A stretch of 30,444 nucleotides of DNA from an uncultured Muribaculaceae bacterium (GTDB lineage: Bacteria; Bacteroidota; Bacteroidia; Bacteroidales; Muribaculaceae). The stretch covers positions 18,674 to 49,117 of the forward strand of contig CAJUJB010000020.1 in assembly GCA_910586595.1 (NCBI GenBank). The letters are read 5' to 3'. Position numbers and translations under genes: made by a program. Each line of letters begins with the position of its first letter. The stretch's first letter is position 1. This document shows positions 15,483 to 24,145 of the stretch, piece after piece. The notes under the pieces are model-generated. The model saw only the letters and a program-made list of their open reading frames with translations, was not told the DNA's origin and did not search any database.

Positions 15483-16435
15483 ACCGCCAACTCCTTTCTG
15501 CGCGGAGAAAAACGCTCCGGACGAATGTAGCGGTTTATCAACGGTGTCGCACCATTCATGATGAGTATGGCAAACGACATTCCTTCGGGGTATGCGCCCC
15601 AGCGGCGTATGGAAGCTGTTATGATTCCTATCAGCAAGCCATAGACAAGCATTCCTCGGCCTGTCATTGGAGATGTGACATAATCAGTGGCCATGAATAC
15701 AGCACCGAGCAGCAGACCTCCCGACACAATGTCGACCAAAGGAGGATAGCCTGCGATAAGATCGACGGCTACAAGGCCAACGATAATCGACACCGGTATG
15801 TGCCATTTTATCACCTTGGTGACAAGCAGGTACAAAAATCCGATCAATATAGCGAGGGCACTCACCTCTCCCATCGAGCCGCCCATGTCACCAGCAAGGA
15901 GCTTTGACATGTCGAGCGACTCTGGATCCAGATTGCCGAGCTTGATCATTGAAAGTATGGTGGCTCCGGTCGCTCCGTCGGCATCACCGAATCCGCCATC
16001 AGGCAAAGGCCAGGTGGTCATCGCAACCGGGAAGGAAATGAGCAGGAACACACGCCCTACAAGCGCGGGGTTAAATATGTTGCATCCGAGGCCTCCGAAA
16101 GCCATCTTTGCAATGCCGATTGCCATCACAGAGCCTGCAGCGACCATCCACATCGGCAGGTTGGCGGGCAAGTTGAGAGCCAGCAGCACACCTGTAAGCA
16201 ATGCTGAGCAATCACCGAGGGTTGAAGGACGCCTGAGCATATAGCGGGTAATGAACCACTCGGTAGCCATACACACCGCCACCGAGACCAGCAACACGCC
16301 AAGCGCAGGCATACCGAAAAACCATAATGCACACGCCACAGCCGGAAGCAGGGCTATGAGGACATGCCTCATAGCGCCGGAGGTTGTGCGGCTTGTATGT
16401 ATATGAGGCGATGGTGAAAATATTAGAGTATTCAT
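15479..16435 (-). CDS. rnfD: Rnf complex subunit D (membrane, covalent FMN)
   Basis: 318 residues with about nine to ten hydrophobic segments. The start block SPSPHIHTSRTTSGAM is typical of RnfD/NqrB. GLGCNIFNPALVGRVFLL is the conserved block before the flavinylation loop; DADGATGATILSM follows, where TGAT at 156-159 supplies the FMN-linked Thr159. VAMTTWP and VTSPMTGRGMLVYG also match. It overlaps rnfC upstream and rnfG downstream by 4 nt. Confidence 0.95.
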   Translation of the reverse strand: MNTLIFSPSPHIHTSRTTSGAMRHVLIALLPAVACALWFFGMPALGVLLVSVAVCMATEWFITRYMLRRPSTLGDCSALLTGVLLALNLPANLPMWMVAAGSVMAIGIAKMAFGGLGCNIFNPALVGRVFLLISFPVAMTTWPLPDGGFGDADGATGATILSMIKLGNLDPESLDMSKLLAGDMGGSMGEVSALAILIGFLYLLVTKVIKWHIPVSIIVGLVAVDLIAGYPPLVDIVSGGLLLGAVFMATDYVTSPMTGRGMLVYGLLIGIITASIRRWGAYPEGMSFAILIMNGATPLINRYIRPERFSPRRKELAV

Positions 16436-17757
16436 TTGCGTGAACGTTGTTTAGCAATACGGATATAATCAAGCAAGGGTCTCGATGATGGACACGACCA
16501 ACTGCATGCGCCGCATTCGAGACAATCGGCGACATCAGACACCCGAGCCTCATCAAACATATGCAGGCGCCCATAGGTCGAAATCAGATAGGGCTCCAGG
16601 CCCATCGGGCAAGCATCGACACATGCGCCGCAACGGATACAAGGCTGCACAGGGCGTCTCGATTTACCGGCGAGAAGAGTGAGACCCGATGTGCCTTTCA
16701 TCACCGGAGCATCCAGTCTGACGGCAGTACGCCCCATCATAGGGCCTCCGACTATAGCACGGGCTTCTTCCGGCAAGGTGAATGGAAAATCAGCCAGGGG
16801 GGTACCTATCGCCGCGAGATAATTACATCTTTCCGACTCCGGAATCTCACCAGTAATAGTTATTACACGTTCTATCAGCGGTTGTCCGGTAGCTACAGCC
16901 TGCCATACGGCGAATGCGGTAGCCACATTGTTTACAATTGCCCCAACAGAAAGGGGAAGAGCCCCCGAAGCAATCCGGCGCCCAGTGACAGCCTCAACAA
17001 GTTGTTTCTCGCCTCCTTGAGGATATTTTGTGCGGAGCACCTTCACCGTTATATCATATTGCGGATCTATGGCGCTTCGGAGAGCTGCGGCAGCCTCTGG
17101 TTTATTATCCTCCAAGGCAATCACAGCTTTAGGAATGCCGGAAGCCTTCATCATCAGTTCCACCCCCTCAACTATACGACCGGGATAACTGCACATGAGG
17201 GCATCATCACACATCAGGTATGGCTCACATTCACATCCGTTGAGGATAAGCACTTCGGCTTGTTGCTCGGGCTTAAATGTCAACTTCACATGCGAGGGGA
17301 AGGTGGCGCCGCCAAGACCCACAATACCGGCCTCGAGAATACGGTGTTTAATCTCGTCTCCAGAAAGCCTCTCCGAAAGAGTCCGGTCAGACACACCAGA
17401 AATGATGTCGTTCCAATAATTACGGCGGGCTTCAGTGTCGGCCGCATGCTCTTCCTCACTGGCTTTGATAATTATGGTCATGGCCGGTTTACCCGAAGGG
17501 AGGACCGACGGTTCAATCGCAGCAACGGTGCCGCTTATCGGCGCATGCAGAGCTGCCGAAACAAACGATGCATTTTCAGCTATACGCTGGCCACGGGTAA
17601 CCTTATCTCCACGGTTTACGATTGGCTTCGATGGGGCACCGATGTGTTGCGACAAAGGAAGATAGGCCACCATCGGGAGGGGCTGTATATGTATTTGGCG
17701 CGAAGCAATCTTTGATGCGGCAGGATGTATTCCGCCCTTTCTAAAAGTATTCTTCAT
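16432..17757 (-). CDS. rnfC: Rnf complex subunit C (NADH/FMN, two 4Fe-4S)
   Basis: 441 residues, cytoplasmic. The N-terminus KGGIHPAASK and a biotinyl-lipoyl-like fold (APISGTVAAI) are typical. GLGGATFPSHVKL is the FMN/NADH loop, shared with complex I NuoF, and EPYLMCDD follows. Two ferredoxin motifs, CIRCGACVDACP (about 373-384) and CLECGACSWSCP (about 412-423), bind 4Fe-4S clusters. It lacks the long C-terminal repeat seen in enterobacterial RsxC, as is usual in anaerobes. It is the NAD+ site of the complex. It overlaps rnfD by 4 nt and lies 6 nt after rnfB. Confidence 0.96.
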   Translation of the reverse strand: MKNTFRKGGIHPAASKIASRQIHIQPLPMVAYLPLSQHIGAPSKPIVNRGDKVTRGQRIAENASFVSAALHAPISGTVAAIEPSVLPSGKPAMTIIIKASEEEHAADTEARRNYWNDIISGVSDRTLSERLSGDEIKHRILEAGIVGLGGATFPSHVKLTFKPEQQAEVLILNGCECEPYLMCDDALMCSYPGRIVEGVELMMKASGIPKAVIALEDNKPEAAAALRSAIDPQYDITVKVLRTKYPQGGEKQLVEAVTGRRIASGALPLSVGAIVNNVATAFAVWQAVATGQPLIERVITITGEIPESERCNYLAAIGTPLADFPFTLPEEARAIVGGPMMGRTAVRLDAPVMKGTSGLTLLAGKSRRPVQPCIRCGACVDACPMGLEPYLISTYGRLHMFDEARVSDVADCLECGACSWSCPSSRPLLDYIRIAKQRSRK

Positions 17758-17763
17758 TGTAGA

Positions 17764-18621
17764 TCAGATAGTTTGGAATACATCAGCAGGTTTGGATTCG
17801 ACTTTAGGCATGGTGAATGTGGCTTGTATAGCCCCAGTCGGACACACACCAAGACATTTACCGCATGTCTTGCAGAGAGCCGGATCTATATATGCAAGGT
17901 TATCAGTGACCGTAATCGCCGAGAAGGGGCAAGTGCGGGCACATTTGCCACAACCGATACACGCCGCCGAGCACACTTTTCGCGCAATAGCTCCACGCTC
18001 ACGATTAGAACAGGCGACCCATACTCTACGGTCGCGTCTTCCAGCCGGGCGGATTTCAAGCAAGTGGCGCGGGCATTCGCTTACGCACGCACCGCAGGCA
18101 GTACACTTCTCAGAGTCAACGACGGGAAGCATTGTCGATTCATCTATTGCAATTGCCCCGAATTTACATACTGTTGTACAATCGCCGCAACCGAGACACC
18201 CGAATGCACAAGCACGGGTGCCTACCGCAACGGCATCCATCACCGAGCATGACAGAGCGCCATCGTAAACATATTGTTGCGGGCGCGCCTGACATGAGCC
18301 ATTACACTTAAGAACAGCAATCTGACGTTCCTGAGCTTGCGCGTCGACACCAAGGATTGACGCTATACGGGCAAGTGTTTCGGGCCCCGACACAGGACAA
18401 TGGATACCGCTTAGATTTCCACAGGCAACGCATTGAGTGGCAAAATCGCGACAGCCTTTCAGACCACATCCGCCACAATTGGCACCGGGCAACAAGGAGG
18501 CTATTGCATCAATACGGGGATCTTCCTCGACATGAAATTTACGCGCAGTTACATACAGCACAAGCGCGCCAATCAGACCGAGGCCCCCGAGAAGCAAAAT
18601 AGAATAGATTAGCAAATGCAT
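17764..18621 (-). CDS. rnfB: Rnf complex subunit B (multi-cluster ferredoxin oxidoreductase)
   Basis: 285 residues. An N-terminal membrane helix (LLIYSILLLGGLGLIGALVL) is followed by the Cys-rich Fe-S domain ANCGGCGLKGC...C. Four ferredoxin-like CxxCxxC motifs follow: CLGCGDCTTVC, CTACGACVSEC, CIGCGKCARTC and CKTCGKCLGVC. This long form with extra clusters is the anaerobe type that receives electrons from reduced ferredoxin. It starts 3 nt after the rseC stop and is the first Rnf structural gene. Confidence 0.96.
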   Translation of the reverse strand: MHLLIYSILLLGGLGLIGALVLYVTARKFHVEEDPRIDAIASLLPGANCGGCGLKGCRDFATQCVACGNLSGIHCPVSGPETLARIASILGVDAQAQERQIAVLKCNGSCQARPQQYVYDGALSCSVMDAVAVGTRACAFGCLGCGDCTTVCKFGAIAIDESTMLPVVDSEKCTACGACVSECPRHLLEIRPAGRRDRRVWVACSNRERGAIARKVCSAACIGCGKCARTCPFSAITVTDNLAYIDPALCKTCGKCLGVCPTGAIQATFTMPKVESKPADVFQTI

Positions 18622-18624
18622 AAA

Positions 18625-19077
18625 CTACTGATTGGGTTCTTTCAAAATTTTCACAATTGTCCAAACAGGTGGTCGTTTACGCTGCACGCCCCACAGCACC
18701 AGATATGTTGCCGCAGCCGCGATGAGCGCACATAGACCTCCCAATCCCTGATCTACCGATGTGAATGAAAAAGAAATTGCCACGATTAGAAAAACCACCA
18801 GAGGAAGAACCAGCAAGAGCATTACAGCTTTCATCTTGGATCCGGAGGATGCCTGCAACAACACCTTCTGTCCAGCCAGCTCGCTAAAAGTCAATCCGGT
18901 AGGCTTCAAGACCTCAACCACCGCTTCATCGCCGGAGGCTCCGCTGCAAGAAAATGCAAGCGCACAGCCACTACATTGCCCGGCATCACGACCGGGTAAA
19001 AGCTTCACAAGTATGCGGTCATTGACCACGGCGCAAACACGACCGGGGTGAGAGATTACATCAGGTTCCATCGGCAT
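18625..19077 (-). CDS. rseC: RseC/MucC-family protein, first gene of rnf operon
   Basis: 150 residues. The N-terminus has the family's Cys cluster (QCSGCALAFSCS, Cys35/Cys38/Cys44, with Cys15 earlier). Two membrane helices (about 83-102 and 112-130) and a basic tail (VQRKRPPVW) follow. In proteobacteria the family includes RseC and the SoxR-reducing-system protein RsxC-associated factor; in Bacteroidales it regularly heads the rnf operon, so it probably helps assemble or supply the Rnf complex. The ATG at 19077 is chosen; another at 19071 is possible. A TACTTTTG promoter box lies just upstream. Confidence 0.85.
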   Translation of the reverse strand: MPMEPDVISHPGRVCAVVNDRILVKLLPGRDAGQCSGCALAFSCSGASGDEAVVEVLKPTGLTFSELAGQKVLLQASSGSKMKAVMLLLVLPLVVFLIVAISFSFTSVDQGLGGLCALIAAAATYLVLWGVQRKRPPVWTIVKILKEPNQ

Positions 19078-19090
19078 TAGGAATACGATG

Positions 19091-19098
19091 CAAAAGTA
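19091..19098 (-). promoter_or_regulatory. Candidate -7 box for rseC-rnf operon
   Basis: On the - strand TACTTTTG matches TAnnTTTG and ends 13 nt before the ATG at 19077. A -33 TTTG at the usual 19-20 nt is absent; a TTTG lies only 11 nt upstream. All seven rnf-operon genes downstream are spaced by 6 nt or less or overlap. Confidence 0.5.
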
Positions 19099-19205
19099 GT
19101 CATTTTAGACAAATCGATGCGCCTCAATTACGGAAATTTTTCTTTAAAAAAGATTAAAAGAATCTGAAATAGGCTCACATGAGCAACCTAAGTATATGAC
19201 AAAGC

Positions 19206-19232
19206 ACCGGTAAGATGCAAAAATCTACCGGT
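19206..19232 (-). terminator. Hairpin downstream of dnaA
   Basis: ACCGGT (19206-19211) plus AGAT pairs with ATCT plus ACCGGT (19223-19232), with a one-base bulge, around an A-rich loop. It lies 21 nt past the dnaA stop at 19253 on the - strand. No clean T run follows, so termination is likely but not certain. Confidence 0.45.
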
Positions 19233-19252
19233 AGATACGAATCCGTAAAAAT

Positions 19253-20647
19253 TTACTTGGAATTTATAGCTGCTTCAATGGCATCCAGATCCTCGGCGAG
19301 TTTCTTCTCAGTTGCCAGACGGTTCTCGATATTGGAGCATGCATAGATAACCGTTGCATGCGTACGGTCAATCTTATGGCCGATAGTCGTAAGCGGCATA
19401 TGAGCGATTTTCTTCGCCAGATACATCACAATCTGACGCGCGTCGGAAACCTCACGCTTGCGGCTCTTGGTATACAGCAGGTCTGGCGACATATTGAAAT
19501 GCTCGGCAACAGCCTCTGCCACCATCTCGAAGTTTACTTGTTTGCGGTTAATCTTGACCGCATTAGCCATCACACGGCGAGCAAGATCAAGAGAAATGTC
19601 GCGGTTAAGCACTGTGGCATGGGCCATAAGTGACACCATCACGCCTTCAAGCTCGCGGACGCTGTTGGTGACATTCGACGCGATAAACTCGGCAACTTCG
19701 CCAGGAATACTCAAACCATCCTGCTCAGCCTTCAATTTCAGCACATCGCGGCGCAGCTCTATATCAGGGCGCTCCAATTCAACCTGCATACCCCACTTGA
19801 AGCGACTGAGAAGACGCTCTTCAAACCCCTCCATCTCGGCGGGCGAACGGTCGCTCGACATAATGATCTGACGATCATGCTGACGAAGGTGATTGAAAAT
19901 GTGGAAGAAGGTATTCTGGGTACCAGGCATATTCTGGAGATCCTGAATATCATCTATAATCAGAGTGTCAATGCTCTGGTAGAAATGGAAGAAGCTATTG
20001 ATATTCTTGGCCGCAGCGGCAGTATACTGGCTTTGGAAGAGACGGGCTGTGACATACAACACACGGGCCTGAGGATTCCTCTCTTTGATACGGATACCGA
20101 TTGCCTGGATAAGGTGAGTCTTGCCTACACCAGCAGGGCCGAAAACAAAAAGAGGGTTGAACGTTTTCAATGAAGGATTATTGGCAATAGCCTCACCAAT
20201 CGAACGCGCAATCTTATTACTGTGGCTCTGACAATAATTCTCAAAAGTATAACGGGGATTGAGCTGGGGGTCGAAATCCTCTCGGTTATCCTGCCGGAAG
20301 GGGTTAGCCGGTTGAGCTTTTGCCTGGGCAAGAATAGTCGGCGAGGGCGACGCACTCTTCTGCAGAGTAGCCGTTGAAGGGTCATTGCCGATTGTACGGT
20401 AGCCGTATATAATCTGTACACCTTCGCCAAAAACCTTCTTGACAGCGGCGCGGACTACGGTCTGAAAACGCTCTTCAAGCTGATCAACAAAAAACGACGA
20501 CTGCACCATCAGCACGAGGCTTCGTTTCTCTTCATCAAACCTTTCGCAGGTGATGTCGCGAAACCAAGTGTCGTACTGAAGCGGCGAAATGTTGTCCTTT
20601 ATAAACTGACAGCATTGCGCCCATAGTTCTTGGTGTGTCGAATTCAT
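19253..20647 (-). CDS. dnaA: Chromosomal replication initiator protein DnaA
   Basis: 464 residues, normal length. Domain I is the N-terminal LWAQCCQFIKDNISPLQYDTWF block. A short linker follows, then the AAA+ domain with Walker A GPAGVGKT at 170-177, Walker B LIIDDI at 229-234, and the sensor region IIMSSDRSPAEM. Domain IV (about 360-464) contains the DNA-binding signature IGHKIDRTHATVIYAC, somewhat diverged from the more usual GRDHTTVLHAC. It binds DnaA boxes at oriC and melts the origin. The gene is alone, with an exact Bacteroidota promoter, about 26 nt of leader, and a hairpin after the stop. No dnaN or recF is adjacent. Confidence 0.97.
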   Translation of the reverse strand: MNSTHQELWAQCCQFIKDNISPLQYDTWFRDITCERFDEEKRSLVLMVQSSFFVDQLEERFQTVVRAAVKKVFGEGVQIIYGYRTIGNDPSTATLQKSASPSPTILAQAKAQPANPFRQDNREDFDPQLNPRYTFENYCQSHSNKIARSIGEAIANNPSLKTFNPLFVFGPAGVGKTHLIQAIGIRIKERNPQARVLYVTARLFQSQYTAAAAKNINSFFHFYQSIDTLIIDDIQDLQNMPGTQNTFFHIFNHLRQHDRQIIMSSDRSPAEMEGFEERLLSRFKWGMQVELERPDIELRRDVLKLKAEQDGLSIPGEVAEFIASNVTNSVRELEGVMVSLMAHATVLNRDISLDLARRVMANAVKINRKQVNFEMVAEAVAEHFNMSPDLLYTKSRKREVSDARQIVMYLAKKIAHMPLTTIGHKIDRTHATVIYACSNIENRLATEKKLAEDLDAIEAAINSK

Positions 20648-20676
20648 TTGATTAAATGGGGCTTGTTTTGCGAGTA

Positions 20677-20708
20677 CAAAATTAGTTCAGACTTTTTTTA
20701 TAAACAAA
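20677..20708 (-). promoter_or_regulatory. dnaA promoter (TTTG-N20-TAATTTTG)
   Basis: On the - strand TTTG (20705-20708) is followed after 20 nt by TAATTTTG (20677-20684), an exact Bacteroidota -33/-7 promoter. The ATG at 20647 lies 29 nt downstream of the -7 box. Confidence 0.8.
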
Positions 20709-20917
20709 CCCATTTTTTTTTGGAAAATAGGAATCAATCGCAAGTTATCGGTTGTCAGGCATTTATAAAGTCAAGAGACTAACGCATAAACCTCATCTTT
20801 ATATTTTAACAACAACTCAAAGTAGCTCAATCAATTAGATGCAATTTAAACTACTTATATGAGCAATACTCCATCGGCGCCAAAATGGCTTACAATGTCT
20901 TTAGCAGGGTTTTTCCA

Positions 20918-20983
20918 GCAATTTCGCAAGAAAATCCTTATTTAGAATCATTTTAAATAAGGAATTTCTTGCAGATATATTGC
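20918..20983. repeat. Long imperfect hairpin between sugar operon and dnaA
   Basis: Two 19-nt arms (20926-20944 and 20954-20972, beginning GCAAGAAAATCC and ending GGAATTTCTTGC) pair with one mismatch around a 9-nt loop. An outer GCAAT/ATTGC pair at 20918-20922 and 20979-20983 extends it past an internal loop. It sits 36 nt beyond the transporter stop (21019) and over 200 nt upstream of the dnaA promoter, with no T run on either side. The rest of 20709-21018 is AT-rich and shows no gene and no clear DnaA box. It may end or stabilise the upstream transcript. Confidence 0.7.
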
Positions 20984-21018
20984 CGTAGAATTTACAATGC
21001 TAAATTAGCAAAAATTTT

Positions 21019-22383
21019 TCATCCAGGATCAGACGGGGAGAGATGAATATTCTCCAGAGCTTCCGGATCTGTAACACGACATCCGAACACACCATAGGCC
21101 AACATGACCAACTCGCAGATAAGTGCAATCGACCATGTCCATTGCCACGAACCAAGTGTATCGGCAAGGAATCCTTGAAGCACGGGAAAGACAGCACCAC
21201 CGAAGACACCGGCCATGAATAAACCCGAAGCACGAGAGGTATATCGGCCGAGTCCGGCAATGGCCAGAGTGAAAATACAACCCCACATCACAGAATGGCA
21301 TAAACCAACAGAAACAAGTATCCATAGATTGTCTGTCACCATAGCCACACCAACCAATACGGCTGCGAGAGAAGTGACTACAATCAACAGCTTACGCGGC
21401 GACACATTATTAAAGCAGCTGAATACCAATCGGCCGACCATCATACCACCCCAATATAATGTTGCGAGGAGAGCCGGCATACCGAGCTCCAAAGTTCCGA
21501 GCGATATATTCCTGGCTCCAAAAAATGAGAGAGGATGGCCGTTCTGAATCATCTGTACCGCATGCAAATTAACATTAACGCCAATCGACACCTCTGCACC
21601 GACATAGAAGAATATTGCGATTACTCCAAAAGCCAGGTGACGGAAAGACCATGGGCTGCGAGAACTAACGCCGGGCCTTGAGCTATCCTCGCGCGTACCT
21701 TCTATATCCGGCAAGCGCAGACGCGCACTTACTGCGGCCGTGACTATAACGCATGCAGCGATTATGAGAAACGGAACCAGCAATTGACCGGGCGTTACAT
21801 CGTCGAGTGAAACTCCGGCGAAAACGACACCAGTGACAAAGAAAGGCGCCACGGTGGTTCCCACAGAATTTACAGCGCATACCATATTCATACGCTGGAC
21901 TGGTTTTGTGCCTGGCAAATCATAGGCCGCAACATATGGGTTGATAACCACCTGAAGCACCGCAGCCGACGATCCCATAAGGAAACACCCTAATAAAAAG
22001 ACAAAGTACCCGGCCGGAACCAGATCAGTTCCCAATCTCAACGAAACATCTCCAAGCTCCACAGTTATCCACGAAGAGAGGGAATACAATATGAGACCTG
22101 TCGCCATCATAGCAAGCGCCCTCAACAAAGCTGTTTTGTAGCCTCTTTGATTGATCCACTTCCCTCCCGTACGGCTATTGACAAGGTATCCGAGAAAGAA
22201 GAAAAAAGAAATCATGGTCGTAAGAGTATTTCTCAACTCATCGGCATGCGAGAGAAACGCCACCTTCAGCGGAGCCTGGAACTGCCCGTTGACTGTAGTG
22301 AGAAAACCTACGATGAAATATATGAACGTGAGGACCAGAAACGGCCCCCACGAATTTTCTTTCCGACCAGCGTACGGCATCAT
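21019..22383 (-). CDS. FucP-family MFS sugar transporter
   Basis: 454 residues with about 12 membrane segments. Residues 1-60 (VLTFIYFIVGFLTTVNGQFQ, then FFFFLGYLV), the NPYVAAYD motif and MNMVCAVNSVGTTVAPFF are characteristic of the fucose/glucose-galactose:H+ symporter family (FucP/GluP). Here the family's common NPY-LNLTQALNS-like block reads MNMVCAVNSVG. The start ATG overlaps the stop of the dehydrogenase gene by 4 nt, so uptake and the redox enzyme are made together. The likely cargo is the substrate of that enzyme, such as fructose, mannitol or a related sugar; this is inference from pairing. The protein is in the inner membrane. Confidence 0.88.
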   Translation of the reverse strand: MMPYAGRKENSWGPFLVLTFIYFIVGFLTTVNGQFQAPLKVAFLSHADELRNTLTTMISFFFFLGYLVNSRTGGKWINQRGYKTALLRALAMMATGLILYSLSSWITVELGDVSLRLGTDLVPAGYFVFLLGCFLMGSSAAVLQVVINPYVAAYDLPGTKPVQRMNMVCAVNSVGTTVAPFFVTGVVFAGVSLDDVTPGQLLVPFLIIAACVIVTAAVSARLRLPDIEGTREDSSRPGVSSRSPWSFRHLAFGVIAIFFYVGAEVSIGVNVNLHAVQMIQNGHPLSFFGARNISLGTLELGMPALLATLYWGGMMVGRLVFSCFNNVSPRKLLIVVTSLAAVLVGVAMVTDNLWILVSVGLCHSVMWGCIFTLAIAGLGRYTSRASGLFMAGVFGGAVFPVLQGFLADTLGSWQWTWSIALICELVMLAYGVFGCRVTDPEALENIHLSPSDPG

Positions 22384-23816
22384 AATTCTGTCATTGTCTT
22401 CATTGCACCATCTTCTGCAATCGAGCGAACAAGATCCAGATAGATGTCGACGAAATTAGCATTCTTCCTTAAAGGCGCTCCAGCAAATGCAGAGAAGTCA
22501 AGGAAGTCCACAGGATCATCGCTCAATGCAAGAGCTTCGTCGTGCGGCGTCATCCATGGCTCATTGATCTCGAAGGGCACTCCGGCATCGTCGACCTTAT
22601 ATTTAAGATAATGCCGATATGCCGCAATCAGAAATGCGAGTCGGCGCAAATCCTTGCCATCTGCCAGCATCTTCTCCATATTCGGCATGATGTATACGGG
22701 GAATTTGGAGATTCCGTCAGCGCATAAGCGAGCCACCTGATCACTCACCGACCGGTTGCCGAATCGTTCGACCAACGTCTGCTTGTATTCAGCCAGATCG
22801 GTATTCTCTGGCGCAGGCACATAGGGGGTTACATCTATATCCATGAAGTCGCGCACAAACTGGACGAGCCGTCCGTCGCGCATTGCCTCATCTACCTTAC
22901 GGTATCCGGCAAGGAATGCTGGATAGGACAGAAGGGTATGAGAAGCATTCAGAAGGCTCAGCTTCATATTTTCAAACGCAGTTACATCATCGGTAAACTG
23001 CACACCAACTCTTTCCCACGCAGGGCGCCCGGCAGTAAACTTATCTTCTATCACCCACTGCACGAAGTCCTCGCAGTAAACCGGGGCAGCATCAGCGGTG
23101 CCGTTTTCCTTATTAAGTCGTTGCACATCTGCCGGTAAGGTTGCCGGAGTGATGCGGTCGACCATACTGTTTGGAAAAGTTACATTCTCACGGGCCCATT
23201 CAGCCAACCGTGGATTGTAGGCCTCGAAGAATGCCATGAAAGCTTTGCGGGCCGTATCGCCGTTGTGCTGTAGGTTATCACACGACAATATGGTCACACG
23301 GCCTGCGCCCGAATGCATGCGCCGGGTCAGGCCAGCCGCTATAAATCCGAAGGCCGTTCGGGGAGAATCATGATCCTCGAGGTCGTGGAGTATGGCAGGA
23401 TTGTTAAGCTGGAACTCACCGGTAGCCTTATCAATATTATATCCTCCCTCAGTAATGGTAAGAGAAACAATATGAGTATCTGGATTAGCAATGAGGCTTA
23501 TAATCTCATCAGGATTATCTCCAGCCCATACCACACCTTTGAGTGAGCCTATTTCGTAAACTTCGTCGTTGCCATCACGCCCGCACACAGTGAGCGAATA
23601 GACTCCGTCCTGACTGTCGAGAGCCCGGTATAGCTTCTCATCGCCGGGCATGAGCATCGCGCCCGTTATACCCCACCGTTCATTACCAGGTAGAGCCAGG
23701 AGACGGTCGGTATAATATTCCTCGTGCGCTCTGTGAAAATTTCCCACGCCAATATGGACGATCCCTGAAGAGACCTTGGTTCTGTCGTAGTCAAATCTAT
23801 TAACTTTGCTTGCCAT
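22380..23816 (-). CDS. Mannitol-2-dehydrogenase/polyol long-chain dehydrogenase family enzyme
   Basis: 478 residues from the ATG at 23816 (MASKVNRFDYDRTKV). An in-frame ATG at 23870 would add 18 residues unlike the family. The NAD-binding start GVGNFHRAH (23-31), ITEGGYNID, SCDNLQHNGD, FPNSMVDRITPAT and the catalytic set Lys285, Asn290 and His293 (KLSLLNASH) match the polyol-specific long-chain dehydrogenases. The spacing is the same as in Pseudomonas mannitol 2-dehydrogenase. It interconverts a polyol and a ketose (mannitol/fructose, arabinitol/xylulose) or reduces a hexuronate (fructuronate) with NAD(P)H. The exact substrate cannot be told from the sequence. No TAnnTTTG box was found on the - strand upstream. 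Confidence 0.9.
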   Translation of the reverse strand: MASKVNRFDYDRTKVSSGIVHIGVGNFHRAHEEYYTDRLLALPGNERWGITGAMLMPGDEKLYRALDSQDGVYSLTVCGRDGNDEVYEIGSLKGVVWAGDNPDEIISLIANPDTHIVSLTITEGGYNIDKATGEFQLNNPAILHDLEDHDSPRTAFGFIAAGLTRRMHSGAGRVTILSCDNLQHNGDTARKAFMAFFEAYNPRLAEWARENVTFPNSMVDRITPATLPADVQRLNKENGTADAAPVYCEDFVQWVIEDKFTAGRPAWERVGVQFTDDVTAFENMKLSLLNASHTLLSYPAFLAGYRKVDEAMRDGRLVQFVRDFMDIDVTPYVPAPENTDLAEYKQTLVERFGNRSVSDQVARLCADGISKFPVYIMPNMEKMLADGKDLRRLAFLIAAYRHYLKYKVDDAGVPFEINEPWMTPHDEALALSDDPVDFLDFSAFAGAPLRKNANFVDIYLDLVRSIAEDGAMKTMTEL

Positions 23817-24145
23817 ATTATCTACGTTTTTTTTGGTTAGTGCCCTTATTCCTGCCCTGAACTTTGTCATATACGAGGATGTTTAAAAAGCATCTCTGAA
23901 AGCTCAGTTCTGGATATTTGAACAAGCAGAGGCGCACATTGGCATATTCTGAAAGGTTGTTTTAAGTATAATTAACCCAGCCAACCTACGGTTTTGGACA
24001 AAATCGAACCTTTTTTATCACAAAAAAAGATTACCAATCCCAAAAAAGTGTTTACTTTTGTGGTGCGCTTTGCAACCTCGTTTGCGAGGCTTTTACAGAC
24101 TGACTTTAAAACCCTCTCAATACCACAAAATAGGACGACTATTCA
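23817..24145. other. 329-nt divergent intergenic region
   Basis: It separates the dehydrogenase (-) and the NagB-like fusion gene (+). It is AT-rich, with the + strand -7 box TACTTTTG at 24053-24060 and a small leader hairpin CCTCG-TTTG-CGAGG at 24076-24089. No ORF or RNA gene is recognised, and no - strand promoter consensus is found. Regulation of the dehydrogenase operon probably acts here. Confidence 0.5.
24053..24060 (+). promoter_or_regulatory. Candidate -7 box for NagB-like fusion gene
   Basis: TACTTTTG matches TAnnTTTG exactly and lies 85 nt upstream of the ATG at 24146. No -33 TTTG is found at the expected spacing. The leader contains a short hairpin at 24076-24089. Confidence 0.5.

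Noticed and set aside
16561..17715. 384-residue + strand reading frame opposite rnfC
   Set aside because: Antisense to a certain rnfC; composition is that of a shadow frame (odd Cys/His/Ser use) with no domain, promoter or start context.
20648..21018. oriC next to dnaA
   Set aside because: The gap is AT-rich and has a hairpin, but no cluster of TTATNCACA-type DnaA boxes is visible.
24076..24089. Riboswitch or attenuator in the NagB-like leader
   Set aside because: Only a 5-bp hairpin (CCTCG-TTTG-CGAGG) is visible in an 85-nt leader; too little to support a riboswitch.
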